This document shows positions 27,956 through 38,106 of a stretch of DNA of 64,000 nt, one piece after another. The stretch comes from Haematobacter missouriensis (GTDB taxonomy: Bacteria; Pseudomonadota; Alphaproteobacteria; Rhodobacterales; Rhodobacteraceae). The DNA lies in assembly GCF_000740775.1 (NCBI RefSeq), contig NZ_JFGS01000002.1, positions 1 through 64,000 on the forward strand, given 5' to 3'. The first letter of the stretch is position 1; the number at the start of each line of letters is the position of its first letter. The notes under the pieces were generated by a model that was not told where the DNA came from, did no database searches, and saw nothing but the letters and a program-made list of their open reading frames with translations. Both the position numbers and the translations under genes were made by a program.

Positions 27956-29626
27956 ATGGCCGACGCAGCCATCCATGGCCACGAAGGGCACGACAAGCGG
28001 GGGTTCTTCACCCGCTGGTTCATGTCAACGAACCACAAGGACATCGGGATTCTCTACCTGTTCACGGCAGGTGCCGTCGGGCTGATCTCCGTCCTGTTCA
28101 CTGTCTATATGCGGCTGGAGCTGATGCATCCGGGCGTACAGTACATGTGTCTAGAAGGCGCACGCCTCATTCCCTCTTCGGAAGCCTGTACGCCGAACGG
28201 CCACCTGTGGAACGTGATGATCACCTATCACGGCGTGCTCATGATGTTCTTCGTCGTGATTCCCGCGCTGTTCGGCGGCTTCGGCAACTACTTCATGCCG
28301 CTGCACATCGGCGCGCCGGACATGGCGTTTCCGCGCCTGAACAACCTCAGCTACTGGCTGTTCGTGGCCGGGACAGCGCTCGGCGTGGCCTCGCTCTTCG
28401 CTCCCGGCGGCAACGACCAGATGGGATCGGGTATCGGCTGGGTGCTCTATCCGCCCCTCTCCACGCATGAGACGGGTTACTCGACCGACCTCGCGATCTT
28501 TGCGGTGCACGTGTCGGGGGCGTCGTCGATCCTGGGCGCGATCAACATCATCACCACCTTCCTGAACATGCGCGCGCCTGGCATGACCCTGCACAAGGTG
28601 CCCCTCTTCGCCTGGTCGGTGTTCGTGACCGCCTGGCTGATTCTGCTCGCGCTGCCGGTTCTGGCCGGTGCGATCACCATGCTGCTGACCGACCGGAACT
28701 TCGGCACCACCTTCTTCGACCCGTCGGGCGGCGGCGACCCGATCCTTTATCAACACATCCTGTGGTTCTTCGGTCACCCGGAAGTGTATATCATCATTCT
28801 GCCGGGCTTCGGCATCATCTCCCATGTCATCGCCACCTTCTCGCGCAAGCCGATCTTCGGCTACCTGCCGATGGTCTATGCGATGGTAGCCATCGGGGTG
28901 CTGGGCTTCGTCGTCTGGGCACACCACATGTACACCGTGGGGATGAGCCTTGCGCAGCAGTCCTACTTCATGCTCGCAACCATGGTCATCGCGGTGCCGA
29001 CGGGGGTGAAGGTCTTTTCGTGGATTGCCACGATGTGGGGCGGGTCCATCGAATTCAAGACGCCGATGCTCTGGGCGTTCGGCTTTCTGTTCCTGTTCAC
29101 CGTGGGCGGCGTGACCGGCCTCGTGCTCAGCCAGGCGCCGCTCGACCGCTCCTATCACGACACCTATTACGTGGTGGCGCACTTCCACTACGTGATGTCA
29201 CTGGGCGCGGTGTTCGCCATCTTCGCAGGGGTCTATTACTGGATCGGGAAGATGTCGGGCCGGCAATATCCCGAATGGGCGGGCAAGCTGCACTTCTGGA
29301 TGATGTTCGTTGGCGCGAACCTCACCTTCTTCCCGCAGCACTTCCTCGGCCGTCAGGGGATGCCGCGCCGGTACATCGACTATCCGGAGGCTTTCGCGAC
29401 GTGGAACCTCGTTTCCTCTCTTGGCGCCTTCCTGTCGTTCTTCTCCTTCGTGTTCTTCATCGGCGTGGTGTTCTACACGCTGACCCGTGGGCAGCGCGTA
29501 ACGGAGAACAACTACTGGAACGAATATGCCGATACGCTGGAGTGGACCCTGCCCTCCCCGCCGCCGGAGCATACGTTCGAGACGCTGCCGAAACAGTCCG
29601 ACTGGGACAAGTCACACGCTCATTGA
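27956..29626 (+). CDS. ctaD: Cytochrome c oxidase subunit I (aa3 type)
   Basis: Catalytic subunit of the proton-pumping terminal oxidase, holding heme a, heme a3 and CuB. The 556-residue, 12-helix protein has all ligands: His92 and His411 (heme a), His409 (heme a3), His274, His323 and His324 (CuB), and the His274-Tyr278 pair of GHPEVY. Proton-path residues are present: Asp122 (D path), Glu276 and Lys352 (K path). ATG 27956 has GGGAGG about seven bases upstream; the frame opens earlier at 27845 without conservation. Subunits II and III are not in the window, as is common in this group where ctaD stands alone. Confidence 0.97.
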   Translation: MADAAIHGHEGHDKRGFFTRWFMSTNHKDIGILYLFTAGAVGLISVLFTVYMRLELMHPGVQYMCLEGARLIPSSEACTPNGHLWNVMITYHGVLMMFFVVIPALFGGFGNYFMPLHIGAPDMAFPRLNNLSYWLFVAGTALGVASLFAPGGNDQMGSGIGWVLYPPLSTHETGYSTDLAIFAVHVSGASSILGAINIITTFLNMRAPGMTLHKVPLFAWSVFVTAWLILLALPVLAGAITMLLTDRNFGTTFFDPSGGGDPILYQHILWFFGHPEVYIIILPGFGIISHVIATFSRKPIFGYLPMVYAMVAIGVLGFVVWAHHMYTVGMSLAQQSYFMLATMVIAVPTGVKVFSWIATMWGGSIEFKTPMLWAFGFLFLFTVGGVTGLVLSQAPLDRSYHDTYYVVAHFHYVMSLGAVFAIFAGVYYWIGKMSGRQYPEWAGKLHFWMMFVGANLTFFPQHFLGRQGMPRRYIDYPEAFATWNLVSSLGAFLSFFSFVFFIGVVFYTLTRGQRVTENNYWNEYADTLEWTLPSPPPEHTFETLPKQSDWDKSHAH

Positions 29627-29638
29627 TCGCGCAGACCG

Positions 29639-30169
29639 ATGCCGTATGAATGGGTCAAACGACCGGAAGGAGCCTCGGAGAAGTCCGGGGCTCCTTTGCC
29701 TTCGGGCGGTTCCGAGCCTTTGGCGGAATTACACCTCTGGCCCTACCGCTCGCTGCCACGCCGGGGCTTCGTTTGGGTGATAGGGGGTATGGCCGTACTT
29801 CTGTCCCTGCCGCTGATCGAGGTATTGGGATCGCCTGTGCTGTGGGGGCTGCTGCCCTTCGTGCTGGCAGCGCTCTGGGGCCTCTGGTTCGCTTTGAGCC
29901 GCAGCTATCGGGATGGTGAGATTCTCGAAAGGCTGACCCTCTGGCCCGACAGGGTCGATGTGCTGCGTGACGGACCACGGCGGGCACATTCTGAATGGCA
30001 CGCCAATCCGCACTGGGTGCGGGTGGGCCTGCACCGACGGGAAGGGCCGGTTTCCAACTATCTCACCCTGTCAGGCGCCGGACGGGAGATAGAGATAGGC
30101 GCCTTTCTGTCGGAGGAGGAGCGCCTCTCCCTTTGGCCCGAACTGACCGACCTGTTCCGCCGCGCCTGA
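29639..30169 (+). CDS. DUF2244 integral membrane protein
   Basis: A 176-residue protein with two membrane segments (about residues 43-60 and 66-85) and the DUF2244 pattern WPYRSLPRRGFVW, then a cytoplasmic domain with EWHANPHWVRV and ending SEEERLSLWPEL. The family is common in alphaproteobacteria, often beside cytochrome oxidase genes, with no established function. It begins 12 bases after ctaD. A perfect hairpin with a GAAG loop lies within its first 60 bases and may end or attenuate the ctaD transcript. Confidence 0.85.
   Translation: MPYEWVKRPEGASEKSGAPLPSGGSEPLAELHLWPYRSLPRRGFVWVIGGMAVLLSLPLIEVLGSPVLWGLLPFVLAALWGLWFALSRSYRDGEILERLTLWPDRVDVLRDGPRRAHSEWHANPHWVRVGLHRREGPVSNYLTLSGAGREIEIGAFLSEEERLSLWPELTDLFRRA
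29667..29696 (+). terminator. Terminator-like hairpin inside the start of the DUF2244 gene
   Basis: AAGGAGCC (29667-29674) pairs with GGCTCCTT (29689-29696); the interior CGGA/TCCG closes to a GAAG loop, giving about 13 contiguous pairs. Only one further T follows, so termination would be partial. It lies 41 bases after the ctaD stop. Confidence 0.45.
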
Positions 30170-30194
30170 TACCCAGTCCTTCTACTCTCAGTCC

Positions 30195-30386
30195 TTATGG
30201 GTCTGAGTCTTTATGTTCCGGGAGTCCCTTGCGCTTGGTGGCGGCGAATTCTTCCAGTTGCGCCTCGCTCATGTCGTCGTACATCTCGCGCGACGCGCCC
30301 TTGAGGCTGGACACCGGCTCTTCACCACGCTTGGCAGCGAGGGCCGCCCCCGCCGCCTTCTGCTGCGCTTTTGACTTGGCTGGCAT
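30195..30386 (-). CDS. DUF3008 small protein
   Basis: A 63-residue, highly charged protein starting MPAKSKAQQKAAGAALAAKRGE, then LKGASREMYDDMSEAQLEEFAATKRKGLPEHK, the DUF3008 pattern found in many proteobacteria, often next to or associated with general stress genes. It resembles a small nucleic-acid-binding or stress protein but has no known function. The ATG at 30386 has GGAGAC seven bases upstream; a GTG twelve bases earlier is less likely. Confidence 0.85.
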   Translation of the reverse strand: MPAKSKAQQKAAGAALAAKRGEEPVSSLKGASREMYDDMSEAQLEEFAATKRKGLPEHKDSDP

Positions 30387-30454
30387 GATTGTCTCCACCG
30401 CTGGGGTACCTCGAAAAACGCCAGCGTGCCGGCGTTGTTCCCAGCGAAAAGGCC

Positions 30455-30913
30455 TTAACCCAGCCGTTCCTTCACCTTCGGACCGACGGTAGTAAAATCC
30501 ATCTGGCCGGTATATTTCGCCTTCAGCGCGGCCATGACGCGGCCCATGTCGCGCACCGATGTCGCGCCGAGGTCCGCGATCGTATCGGCGATCGCCTTCT
30601 CGACCTCTTCCGGACCCAGTTGCCGGGGCAGGAATTCCTCGATCACCTTGATCTCGGCCCGTTCCTTTTCCGCCAGTTCCAGCCGGCCACCTTCCTCGTA
30701 GGCTCGCGCGCTTTCCTGGCGCTGCTTCACCATACGCCCCAGGATGGCGAGAATATCGGCATCCGCCGCGCCCTGTTCGTTACCCTCCCCGCGGAGCGCG
30801 ATGTCCCTGTCCTTGATCGCAGCGTTGATGAGCCGGAGCGCGGAGAGCCGGGCGGCGTCGCGGTTCTTCATCGCATCCTTGAGGTGCTGGGAGATCAGAT
30901 CTCGGAGCTGCAT
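30455..30913 (-). CDS. yqeY: GatB/YqeY domain protein
   Basis: A 152-residue YqeY-family protein equivalent to the tRNA-binding tail domain of GatB. Visible are the N-terminal helical region (MQLRDLISQHLKDAMKNRD), YEEGGRLELAEKERAEIKVI with the conserved FLPRQL, and C-terminal DMGRVMAALK and DFTTVGPKVKERL. Probably tRNA-related, exact role unknown. It is divergent from carA, a conserved neighbourhood in alphaproteobacteria. Confidence 0.92.
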   Translation of the reverse strand: MQLRDLISQHLKDAMKNRDAARLSALRLINAAIKDRDIALRGEGNEQGAADADILAILGRMVKQRQESARAYEEGGRLELAEKERAEIKVIEEFLPRQLGPEEVEKAIADTIADLGATSVRDMGRVMAALKAKYTGQMDFTTVGPKVKERLG

Positions 30914-30988
30914 GGCTGTTACCCGTGGCTGTTCGCGAAAGGTTTCAGATATACTCGCACCCGCGCGGAAACAACGGGCGTGATCGCC

Positions 30989-31017
30989 TTGACCCTGCCG
31001 AGAGGTTTGCCTAGTTT
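30989..31017 (+). promoter_or_regulatory. Candidate carA promoter
   Basis: TTGACC (30989-30994), 17-base spacer, TAGTTT (31012-31017), 28 bases before the carA ATG. Confidence 0.5.
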
Positions 31018-31045
31018 CCCGCAGATTTTCCGAAGGAGTCGTCTC

Positions 31046-32209
31046 ATGACCGGTCTGTCCCCCCAGAGCCGCCCGACCGCATGCCTTGCCCTGTCCGACG
31101 GCACGGTGTTCTACGGGCGAGGCTTCGGCGCGACCGGCGAGACGGTGGCGGAGCTTGTCTTCAACACGGCGATGACCGGCTATCAGGAGATCATGACCGA
31201 TCCGTCCTACGCCGGACAGGTCGTGACCTTCACCTTTCCCCATATCGGCAATGTCGGCGTAAACGCCGATGATGACGAAACCGCCGAACCCGTTGCCGCC
31301 GGCATGGTGGTGAAATGGGATCCTACCGAACCTTCCTCCTGGCGCGCGACGGGGGAGCTTACGGATTGGCTCCGCCGCAAGGGGCGGATCGGCATCGGCG
31401 GGATCGACACCCGCCGCCTGACCCGCGCCATCCGCCAGCAGGGGGCGCCCCATGTCGCGCTGGCCCATGATCCCGATGGCAATTTCGACGTGGCGGCGCT
31501 GGTCGCCAAGGCGCGGGGCTGGAAGGGCCTTGTGGGGCTCGATCTGGCCAAGGATGTCACCTGCGCCCAAAGCTATCGCTGGGACGAAAAGCTCTGGGCC
31601 TGGCCCGAAGGCTATACGCGTCGCGACGGGCCGGGGACCAAGGTGGTGGCCATCGACTATGGCGCAAAGCGGAACATCCTGCGCTGCCTTGCCTCTGCGG
31701 GCTGCGATGTGACGGTTCTGCCCGCCACGGCGACGGCTGAGGATGTGCTGGCGCTGAACCCCGATGGCGTGTTTCTGTCCAACGGTCCCGGCGATCCCGC
31801 GGCGACCGGTGTCTATGCCGTCCCGATGATTCAGGCCGTGCTGGAACGTGACCTGCCGATTTTCGGCATCTGCCTCGGGCATCAGATGCTGGCGCTGGCG
31901 CTTGGCGCGCGGACGGTCAAGATGAACCACGGCCACCACGGCGCGAACCATCCGGTGAAGGATCTGGAGACCGGCAAGGTGGAGATCACTTCCATGAACC
32001 ATGGCTTCACCGTGGACAGCCAGACGCTGCCTGCGGGGGTGATCGAAACGCATGTCAGCCTGTTCGACGGTTCCAATTGCGGCATCCGCATGAAGAACCG
32101 CCCGGTCTTTTCCGTCCAGTATCACCCGGAAGCCAGCCCCGGTCCGCAGGACAGCTACTACCTGTTCGACCGTTTCACCGCAGCGATCCGCGACAAAAAG
32201 TCGAGTTGA
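31046..32209 (+). CDS. carA: Carbamoyl-phosphate synthase small subunit
   Basis: Glutaminase subunit supplying ammonia to CarB for carbamoyl phosphate, the precursor of pyrimidines and arginine. The 387-residue protein has the N-terminal CPSase_sm domain (FNTAMTGYQEIMTDPSY, FTFPHIGNVG) and a class I amidotransferase domain with the triad Cys276 (GICLGHQ), His360 and Glu362 (YHPEASPGP). ATG 31046 has AAGGAG eight bases upstream. carB is not in the window. Confidence 0.97.
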   Translation: MTGLSPQSRPTACLALSDGTVFYGRGFGATGETVAELVFNTAMTGYQEIMTDPSYAGQVVTFTFPHIGNVGVNADDDETAEPVAAGMVVKWDPTEPSSWRATGELTDWLRRKGRIGIGGIDTRRLTRAIRQQGAPHVALAHDPDGNFDVAALVAKARGWKGLVGLDLAKDVTCAQSYRWDEKLWAWPEGYTRRDGPGTKVVAIDYGAKRNILRCLASAGCDVTVLPATATAEDVLALNPDGVFLSNGPGDPAATGVYAVPMIQAVLERDLPIFGICLGHQMLALALGARTVKMNHGHHGANHPVKDLETGKVEITSMNHGFTVDSQTLPAGVIETHVSLFDGSNCGIRMKNRPVFSVQYHPEASPGPQDSYYLFDRFTAAIRDKKSS

Positions 32210-32275
32210 TCGGATTCCGTTAACTTCGCGTTAAGGTTGATTGACGGAAGTTGATCCCTGTTACAGGGGGTCAGC

Positions 32276-34194
32276 ATGTCCGTCTCGCCGCTTCGGGTCA
32301 TCCGCTCACGTCCTCAACCGGCGCTGCAACAGGGTCGGCCCGAAATCGGCGCCTTGCTGGTCGGCAAGGGCGCGCTCCTGCCGCCCGACCTCTTTCGGGC
32401 GCAAGCGGTGCTCGCGCGGCAGGAGGGTGAGCTTCCCGATATCCTGCTGGCGCGGGGCCTCGTGTCGGAGGCTACTCTTCTTGCAGCCTTTGCAGATCAA
32501 TCGAACGCGCGGGTCGTCGATCCGCTGGCGGAATACCCGGACGCACGGCTGATCAATACCTTCGGCGCCGCGCGCTGTCTGCGGGAAGGTCTGCTTCCCT
32601 GGCGGCGCGCAGGCGGCGTGACCATCGTGCTGTCCTCGCGGCCGGACCGCTTTCACAGGCGGCGGGAAGAGTTGGTGACGCTCTACGGCCCGGTCGCTCT
32701 CGCCCTCGCCTCTGCTCCGGCGATCGAGGAAGCCGTGCTACGATCCGCGCGGGAAGAGCTGCGCGATCAGGCCGAATCCACCGTGGGCGAGGGAGAGAGC
32801 TGCCGAAACTGGCGGCCACAGCGTCTGGCCCGGATCGGCTTCGGTCTCGCGATCATCATGATACTGCTGCTCGCAATGTCCCCCCGGCTCGTGATGGGCA
32901 TTCTGGCCACCATCGCGCTGCTTGTGCTGGCAGCAAGCACCACCCTCCGTCTGGCGGCTCTGGTGGCGCGGCTGCCGTCTCTGCTGGCCGAGCGCCGGCC
33001 TGCCGTCGCCTCCGACATTGCGGTTCCGCTGATGCGGCTCCCCGTCGTCTCCCTGCTCGTGCCCATGTTCCGAGAGGAGGATATCGCACCGCGCCTGCTG
33101 GCACGGCTCGGGCGGATCGACTACCCGCGGGAGCTGCTTGATGTCATTCTGGTCCTCGAGGAACGGGACGGCCAGACGCGAAAGGCACTGGCCGAAGCTG
33201 ATCTGCCGCCCTGGATGCGGATTGTCACGGTTCCCGACGGACCACTCAGGACCAAACCGCGCGCGATGAATTTCGCCCTCGATTTCGCCCGCGGGTCTAT
33301 TGTCGGTGTGTATGATGCAGAGGACGCGCCCCATCCCGACCAGATCAATCAGATCGTGCGGCGATTTTACGAAGCCCCACCGGACGTCGCCTGCCTGCAG
33401 GGCGTGCTCGACTACTACAACGCAAGGACGAACTGGCTCTCGCGCTGCTTTACCGTGGAATACGCAAGCTGGTTTCGGGTTATCCTACCGGGATTGCAGC
33501 GCCTTGGCCTGCCTATCCCGCTCGGGGGCACGACATTGTTCATGCGGCGCGATGCGCTGGAGGCGCTTGACCGCTGGGATGCCCACAACGTGACCGAGGA
33601 TGCCGATCTTGGGATCCGCCTCAGCCGCCACGGCTATCGGACGGAGGTTCTTCCGACCGTGACGGAGGAGGAGGCGAACTGCCGCGCGCTCCCCTGGGTC
33701 CGGCAGCGCTCTCGCTGGATCAAGGGCCACGCGATCACATGGGCGTTTATATGCGCGATCCGGGCAAACTTCGCCGCGACCTGGGTTGGCGGGGGTTCTG
33801 GGGGATGCAGCTGATCTTTGCGGGCGCGGTGGCCCAGCCCCTTCTGGCGCCCGTGCTGTGGAGCTTCTGGGCGCTCGCACTTGGCCTTGGTCATCCCCTG
33901 TCGGGGATGCTGCCGCCTGCGGGATCGACAGCGCTGCTCACGCTGTTCTTCGGGGCGGAGCTGCTGAACATGGTCTGCGGGATGCTCGCGGTTGCCGTGC
34001 CGGGACGCCGGTTTTTGCTGCCCTTCGTCCCGACGCTGCATTTCTATCACCCGCTGGCGACGCTCGCGGCGGCAAAGGCAATCTACGAACTGGCGTCGCG
34101 CCCGTTCTACTGGGACAAGACCGCGCATGGCATCTTCGATGCGGCCGCCCCAGCGTCCCCCACCTCCCCGGCGTCCCCTCCTGTCACCGCGTGA
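32276..34194 (+). pseudogene. GT2 glycosyltransferase with N-terminal MshEN-like domain, broken by a -1 frameshift
   Basis: The first frame (32276-33814) encodes an N-terminal region like the GspE_N/MshEN domain (residues 22-140: GALLVGKGALL, LPDILLARGLV), two membrane segments (about 186-230), and a BcsA-like GT2 domain with LVPMFREED (261-269), DAED (347-350), TEDAD (440-444) and QRSRW (477-481). Just after QRSRWIKGHAITWA the correct sequence continues in another frame (VYMRDPGKLRRDLGWRGFWG, then four membrane helices) until 34194. Loss of a single G, turning GCGGTT into GCGTTT near 33743-33748, explains the break exactly. The first frame otherwise ends in 24 unrelated residues. It may be an inactive gene, a phase-variable state or a sequencing error. 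Family enzymes make surface polysaccharides. Confidence 0.82.
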
Positions 34195-34795
34195 GGATCA
34201 TGCGGTCGCCGGCGATCTCCAGCCGCTCGAAGCGGCGGAGGTAGTCCATCCCGAGCAGTGATCCGGGCATCTCGCCCTCGCTCACCCATGCGATGACGTT
34301 ACGCTCCGCATGGGGGCCGAGGCGCACCTCCTCCAACCGGACGCGGGCTGTCCGCACGAGGCCGTTTGCCGTCATGGCCTGCCCGAAATAGGGGAGTTCA
34401 TCCGGATCCAGACCGATGGCGCGGGCATCCTCCCGTGAGAGAACCACGTTAGACGCACCGGTATCCACGATGAAGGAAACCGGCGTGCCATCGACCTCCA
34501 GTGTCAGATGGAAATGGCCATCCCGCCCGCGCGGCACCTCTATGCGGGAGCCGTCCTCCATCACCTGCTGGCGCGGCATGACGGTGGAGCGGATATCGCC
34601 CCACAGCCCAATGACCGCCAGCACACCGAAGAAAATCAGCCCCCAGAGCGCCGCGTGGCGCAGGAGTGTCATCCCTTCCCCGCGGCGGCGCAGAAGGAAG
34701 CTTCCGCCCACGGCGGCGAGAAGCAGCATGAGATAGATGAACTGTCCGGCGTCGTTTCCGCTCAACCCTGCTCCTCCGTTGCCGGAATGTGACAT
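34184..34795 (-). CDS. Retropepsin-like aspartic protease (TIGR02281 family)
   Basis: A 203-residue membrane-anchored protein with two N-terminal hydrophobic segments (about 18-36 and 47-66) and a clan AA protease domain with the catalytic DTGAS (111-115) inside GTPVSFIVDTGASNVVLS and a C-terminal GSLLGMDYLRRF. The family is frequent in alphaproteobacteria; natural substrates are unknown. ATG 34795 is chosen over GTG 34807. Its 3' end overlaps the end of the convergent glycosyltransferase by 11 bases. Confidence 0.9.
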   Translation of the reverse strand: MSHSGNGGAGLSGNDAGQFIYLMLLLAAVGGSFLLRRRGEGMTLLRHAALWGLIFFGVLAVIGLWGDIRSTVMPRQQVMEDGSRIEVPRGRDGHFHLTLEVDGTPVSFIVDTGASNVVLSREDARAIGLDPDELPYFGQAMTANGLVRTARVRLEEVRLGPHAERNVIAWVSEGEMPGSLLGMDYLRRFERLEIAGDRMILTR

Positions 34796-34829
34796 AAACC
34801 CCGCCACGGCGGCGACCAGCCCCTGCGAC

Positions 34830-35453
34830 CTATGGTCCCGTCAGCAGCCCCATCTGGCGAATGCCGTCAATCACGAACTGCACCGAAAGCGCCGCGAGCA
34901 GCATCCCGAACAGCCGCGTTGTGACCATGATCCCCGTCGGGCCGAGACGCAGCGCGATCCAGCCGGAGGCCACGCACAGCAGATAGACGATCGCCACCAC
35001 GGCCACCATCAGCAGAAGGATGATGGCCATGCCCAGTATGCCGGTGCCCGACTCGCCCATCAGCAGGATCATGGTCGTCAGCGCGCCCGGCCCGGCGATT
35101 AGCGGGATGGCGAGAGGGAATACCGACGGATCGGGCGTCGGCTCATCGGCATTGCGCACACGCCGTTCCGTCCGCCGCTCGAACAGCATGTCGAGCGCGG
35201 TAAGAAACAGCAGCAATCCCCCGGAGATGCGGAACGCCGGCATCGAGATTCCGATGGCGGAAAGGAGAGGCTCCCCCAGCAAACCGAAGGCTGCAAGAAG
35301 AAGAATGGCCGTGATGCTGGCGCGCAAGGCGATCTGCTGACGCTCCTGGGCATCCATTCCGGCGGTGAGCGTGATGAATGGAGCGACAAGTCCGATGGGG
35401 TCGATGATGACGAACAGCGTGACGAAGGCCGAAATGATCGCCGTCAGGGTCAT
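34830..35453 (-). CDS. MarC-family integral membrane protein
   Basis: A 207-residue protein with six hydrophobic segments, the family N-terminus FVIIDPIGLVAPFITLT and the LAIPLIAGPGALTTMILL motif in the middle. MarC proteins were once linked to multiple antibiotic resistance but have no proven function; they may be small-solute channels. It is encoded just upstream of the protease, in the same direction, 34 bases apart. Confidence 0.92.
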   Translation of the reverse strand: MTLTAIISAFVTLFVIIDPIGLVAPFITLTAGMDAQERQQIALRASITAILLLAAFGLLGEPLLSAIGISMPAFRISGGLLLFLTALDMLFERRTERRVRNADEPTPDPSVFPLAIPLIAGPGALTTMILLMGESGTGILGMAIILLLMVAVVAIVYLLCVASGWIALRLGPTGIMVTTRLFGMLLAALSVQFVIDGIRQMGLLTGP

Positions 35454-35513
35454 CTACCCGCTCCCCCAGCTTTTGCGGTCCCCCACGTTCAAGGTTCCCG
35501 CCCGTTGAGACCC

Positions 35514-37352
35514 TCAGCCTTCTGCTGCCTCCAGCCGCTCCAAGGCTTTCAGCCAGAGAGCCTCTGCGCGTTGCAGGCCCTCCGCCACCTCAAGGCTCTT
35601 GGCCTGCCATTTCCGGGCATCCGCGACACGCTCGGGAGCATATAGCGCGGGATCGGCCAGAATCGCATCGAGTTTCTTGCGCATTTCCGTCAGCTTTTCG
35701 ATGCGCTCCTCGGATTTGCGAACCTCTTGGCGAAGCGTCTGGACCTCGTCACGTTTGGGACGCGCCTTCTTCTCCGCCCGCTCCTCCCGCGTGTCATCGG
35801 AAAGCAGCATCCGGCGGTAATCGTCCAGATCCTCTTCGAACGGCGTCACGTCCCCGTCCTTGACCAGCCACAGCCGGTCGGCCACGAGGCTGAGCAGGTG
35901 CATGTCATGGCTGACCAGTACCACTGCGCCCGAATATTCTGTCAGCGCGACGACAAGCGCTTCCCTGCTTTCGATGTCCAGATGGTTCGTCGGCTCATCG
36001 AGGATCAGCAGATGCGGCGCGTCAATGGTGGCGAGCAGCAGGCTGAGCCGCGCCTTCTGCCCCCCGGACAGCCGGGCAACGACGGTATCTGCCTGATCCG
36101 CACCCAGGCCAAAGCCCGCAAGCCGCGCCCGGAGCCGGGGCTGCCCTTCTGCAGGACGGAGCCGCTGGACATGCTGTAGGGGCGTCTCGTCCAGATACAG
36201 CTCATCCACCTGGTGCTGCGCAAAGTAGCCGACACGGAGCCTGTTCGACACTGTCATCCGCCCTTCCAGCGGCGCGAGCTTTCCCGCCAGCAGCTTGGAA
36301 AGCGTCGATTTCCCCTCACCATTCCGACCAAGCAATGCGATCCGATCGTCCTGATCGATGCGAAGGTCCAGTTTCTTCAGCACCGCACGCCCGTCATAGC
36401 CGACCGAAACCTTGTCCAGCGCGACGATGGGGGGGGAGAGTTCCTCCGGCACAGGGAAGGTGAAGACATGGGCCTTCGCTTCCTCCGGCGCGGTTATCGG
36501 CTCCATCCGGGAGAGCTGTTTCAGCCGGCTCTGCGCCTGCCGTGCCTTGCTGGCCTTGGCGCGGAACCGGTCCACGAAACCTTGCAGATGGGCGCGCCGG
36601 AGTTCCTGCTTCTTGGCCTCCGCCGCCTGAAGCGCCCGCTGCTCCGCCCTTTGCCGCGCGAACTGATCGTAGTTGCCCTGCCAATAGGTGAGCTTACGGT
36701 TGTCGAGATGGAGGATGCCCTGCACGGACCGGTTGAGCAGCTCCCTGTCGTGGGAGATGATGATGACCGTATGGGGATAGCGGCGGAGGTAATCCTCCAG
36801 CCACAGCGCCCCTTCAAGGTCGAGATAGTTCGTCGGCTCGTCGAGCAGCAGCAGATCCGGCTGCGAAAACAGCACGCCCGCCAGAGCCACGCGCATCCGC
36901 CAGCCGCCGGAGAAATCCGAGCAGGGCCGAAGCTGCGCCTCCGCATCGAAGCCGAGACCCTTGAGGATGGAGGAGGCGCGTCCCTCCGCCGACCAGGCGT
37001 CGATGTCGATGAGCCGGGTGTGGATCTCCGCGATCCGCGCGGCATCGGTAGCGGTCTCCGCCTCCGCCATCAGCTCCGCGCGTTCGGTATCGGCGGAAAG
37101 CACCGTGTCGATCAGCGATACGTTGGAGGACGGCACTTCCTGCGCCACGCCGCCGATCCGCGCGCGGCTGGGCAGCGCGATCTCACCGCCCTCCAGCGAC
37201 AATTCCCCCCGGATCAGCCGGAAAAGGGTCGTCTTGCCCGCGCCGTTTCGTCCGACAAGGCCCACCTTGTGACCGGTCGGAATCGTGGCCGAGGCATGTT
37301 CGAAGAGCGGTCTGCCCTCCACGCTGTAGCTGATGTCGGTGATCCTGAGCAT
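35514..37352 (-). CDS. ABC-F family ATPase (YheS/Uup type)
   Basis: A soluble 612-residue protein with two ABC cassettes and no membrane part. Cassette 1: GRNGAGKTT (34-42), [11 protein letters not shown] and [11 protein letters not shown]; cassette 2: [25 protein letters not shown] and [11 protein letters not shown]. Between them lies the long helical linker (P-site tRNA interaction motif region) rich in Arg/Lys, and the C-terminus ends in a coiled-coil ([21 protein letters not shown]). ABC-F proteins act on the ribosome E site; which member of the group this is cannot be settled by eye, though the arrangement is closest to YheS. Confidence 0.92.
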   Translation of the reverse strand: MLRITDISYSVEGRPLFEHASATIPTGHKVGLVGRNGAGKTTLFRLIRGELSLEGGEIALPSRARIGGVAQEVPSSNVSLIDTVLSADTERAELMAEAETATDAARIAEIHTRLIDIDAWSAEGRASSILKGLGFDAEAQLRPCSDFSGGWRMRVALAGVLFSQPDLLLLDEPTNYLDLEGALWLEDYLRRYPHTVIIISHDRELLNRSVQGILHLDNRKLTYWQGNYDQFARQRAEQRALQAAEAKKQELRRAHLQGFVDRFRAKASKARQAQSRLKQLSRMEPITAPEEAKAHVFTFPVPEELSPPIVALDKVSVGYDGRAVLKKLDLRIDQDDRIALLGRNGEGKSTLSKLLAGKLAPLEGRMTVSNRLRVGYFAQHQVDELYLDETPLQHVQRLRPAEGQPRLRARLAGFGLGADQADTVVARLSGGQKARLSLLLATIDAPHLLILDEPTNHLDIESREALVVALTEYSGAVVLVSHDMHLLSLVADRLWLVKDGDVTPFEEDLDDYRRMLLSDDTREERAEKKARPKRDEVQTLRQEVRKSEERIEKLTEMRKKLDAILADPALYAPERVADARKWQAKSLEVAEGLQRAEALWLKALERLEAAEG

Positions 37353-37564
37353 CGGATGGGCATGTCCTCTGCGCGCAAGCTTGTCAATCCGGCGCCGTGA
37401 AATACAGGGCTGCGGGGCGGTACAGGGTCCGTGCCGCGCTGCAGCAGGTGGCGATTCATCCGGCAGGTGGAAGACGCGCGGCTTCCCATCGCGGACATCC
37501 CGTGCTAGCAGGACGCGGCAATCTGGGGCGCCCTGTCGGTGCCGCCGGCAAGAGGATATGTGAC

Positions 37565-37987
37565 ATGGCTATCGAACGGACTCTTTCGATCATCAAGCCC
37601 GACGCAACCGCCCGGAACCTGACCGGCAAGATCAATGCGCGCTTCGAAGAAGCGGGCCTGCGGATCGTCGCGCAGAAGCGCCTCTGGCTCTCCGAAGCCC
37701 AGGCCGGCAAATTCTACGAGGTCCATAAGGACCGTCCCTTCTACGGCGAACTGGTGAGCTTCATGGCCTCCGGTCCGGTGGTCGTGCAGGTGCTGGAAGG
37801 CGAAGGCGCGATTGCCAAGAACCGCGAAGTGATGGGCGCAACCAACCCCGCCAATGCAGCCGATGGCACCATCCGCAAGGACTTCGCCCTGTCGGTTGGC
37901 GAGAACTCGGTGCACGGGTCGGATGCGCCGGAAACGGCTGCCGAAGAAATCGCCTTCTATTTCTCCGGCCTTGAAATCGTCGGCTGA
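37565..37987 (+). CDS. ndk: Nucleoside diphosphate kinase
   Basis: Balances nucleoside triphosphate pools by phosphate transfer through a histidine. The 140-residue enzyme begins [14 protein letters not shown], has the [13 protein letters not shown] segment and the catalytic His117 in [13 protein letters not shown] 37565 follows an AGAGGA. The gene has a strong terminator. Confidence 0.97.
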   Translation: MAIERTLSIIKPDATARNLTGKINARFEEAGLRIVAQKRLWLSEAQAGKFYEVHKDRPFYGELVSFMASGPVVVQVLEGEGAIAKNREVMGATNPANAADGTIRKDFALSVGENSVHGSDAPETAAEEIAFYFSGLEIVG

Positions 37988-38021
37988 GTGCCTGGGCCGA
38001 AAAGCCTGCGCCGAAATGAAA

Positions 38022-38055
38022 AAGGGCCGTTCCGATCGGGACGGCCTTTCCTTTT
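38022..38055 (+). terminator. Rho-independent terminator after ndk
   Basis: AAGGGCCGTTCC (38022-38033), GATC loop, GGGACGGCCTTT (38038-38049), with T-rich CCTTTT following. Twelve pairs including two G-U. Confidence 0.92.
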
Positions 38056-38106
38056 GCGCTTCGGCGCAACGGGGGGAGCGCGACAGCGCCCCCGATCCAG
38101 TCGGGA

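Noticed and set aside
27956-29626. Expecting ctaC/ctaE next to ctaD, I looked for subunits II and III.
   Set aside because: Nothing in the flanks matches them; a stand-alone ctaD is common in this group, so I do not call it a defect.
30914-32125. Long minus-strand frame (556 codons) opposite carA.
   Set aside because: Only its last 152 codons (yqeY) are a gene; the rest is antisense to carA with a composition typical of GC-rich shadow frames.
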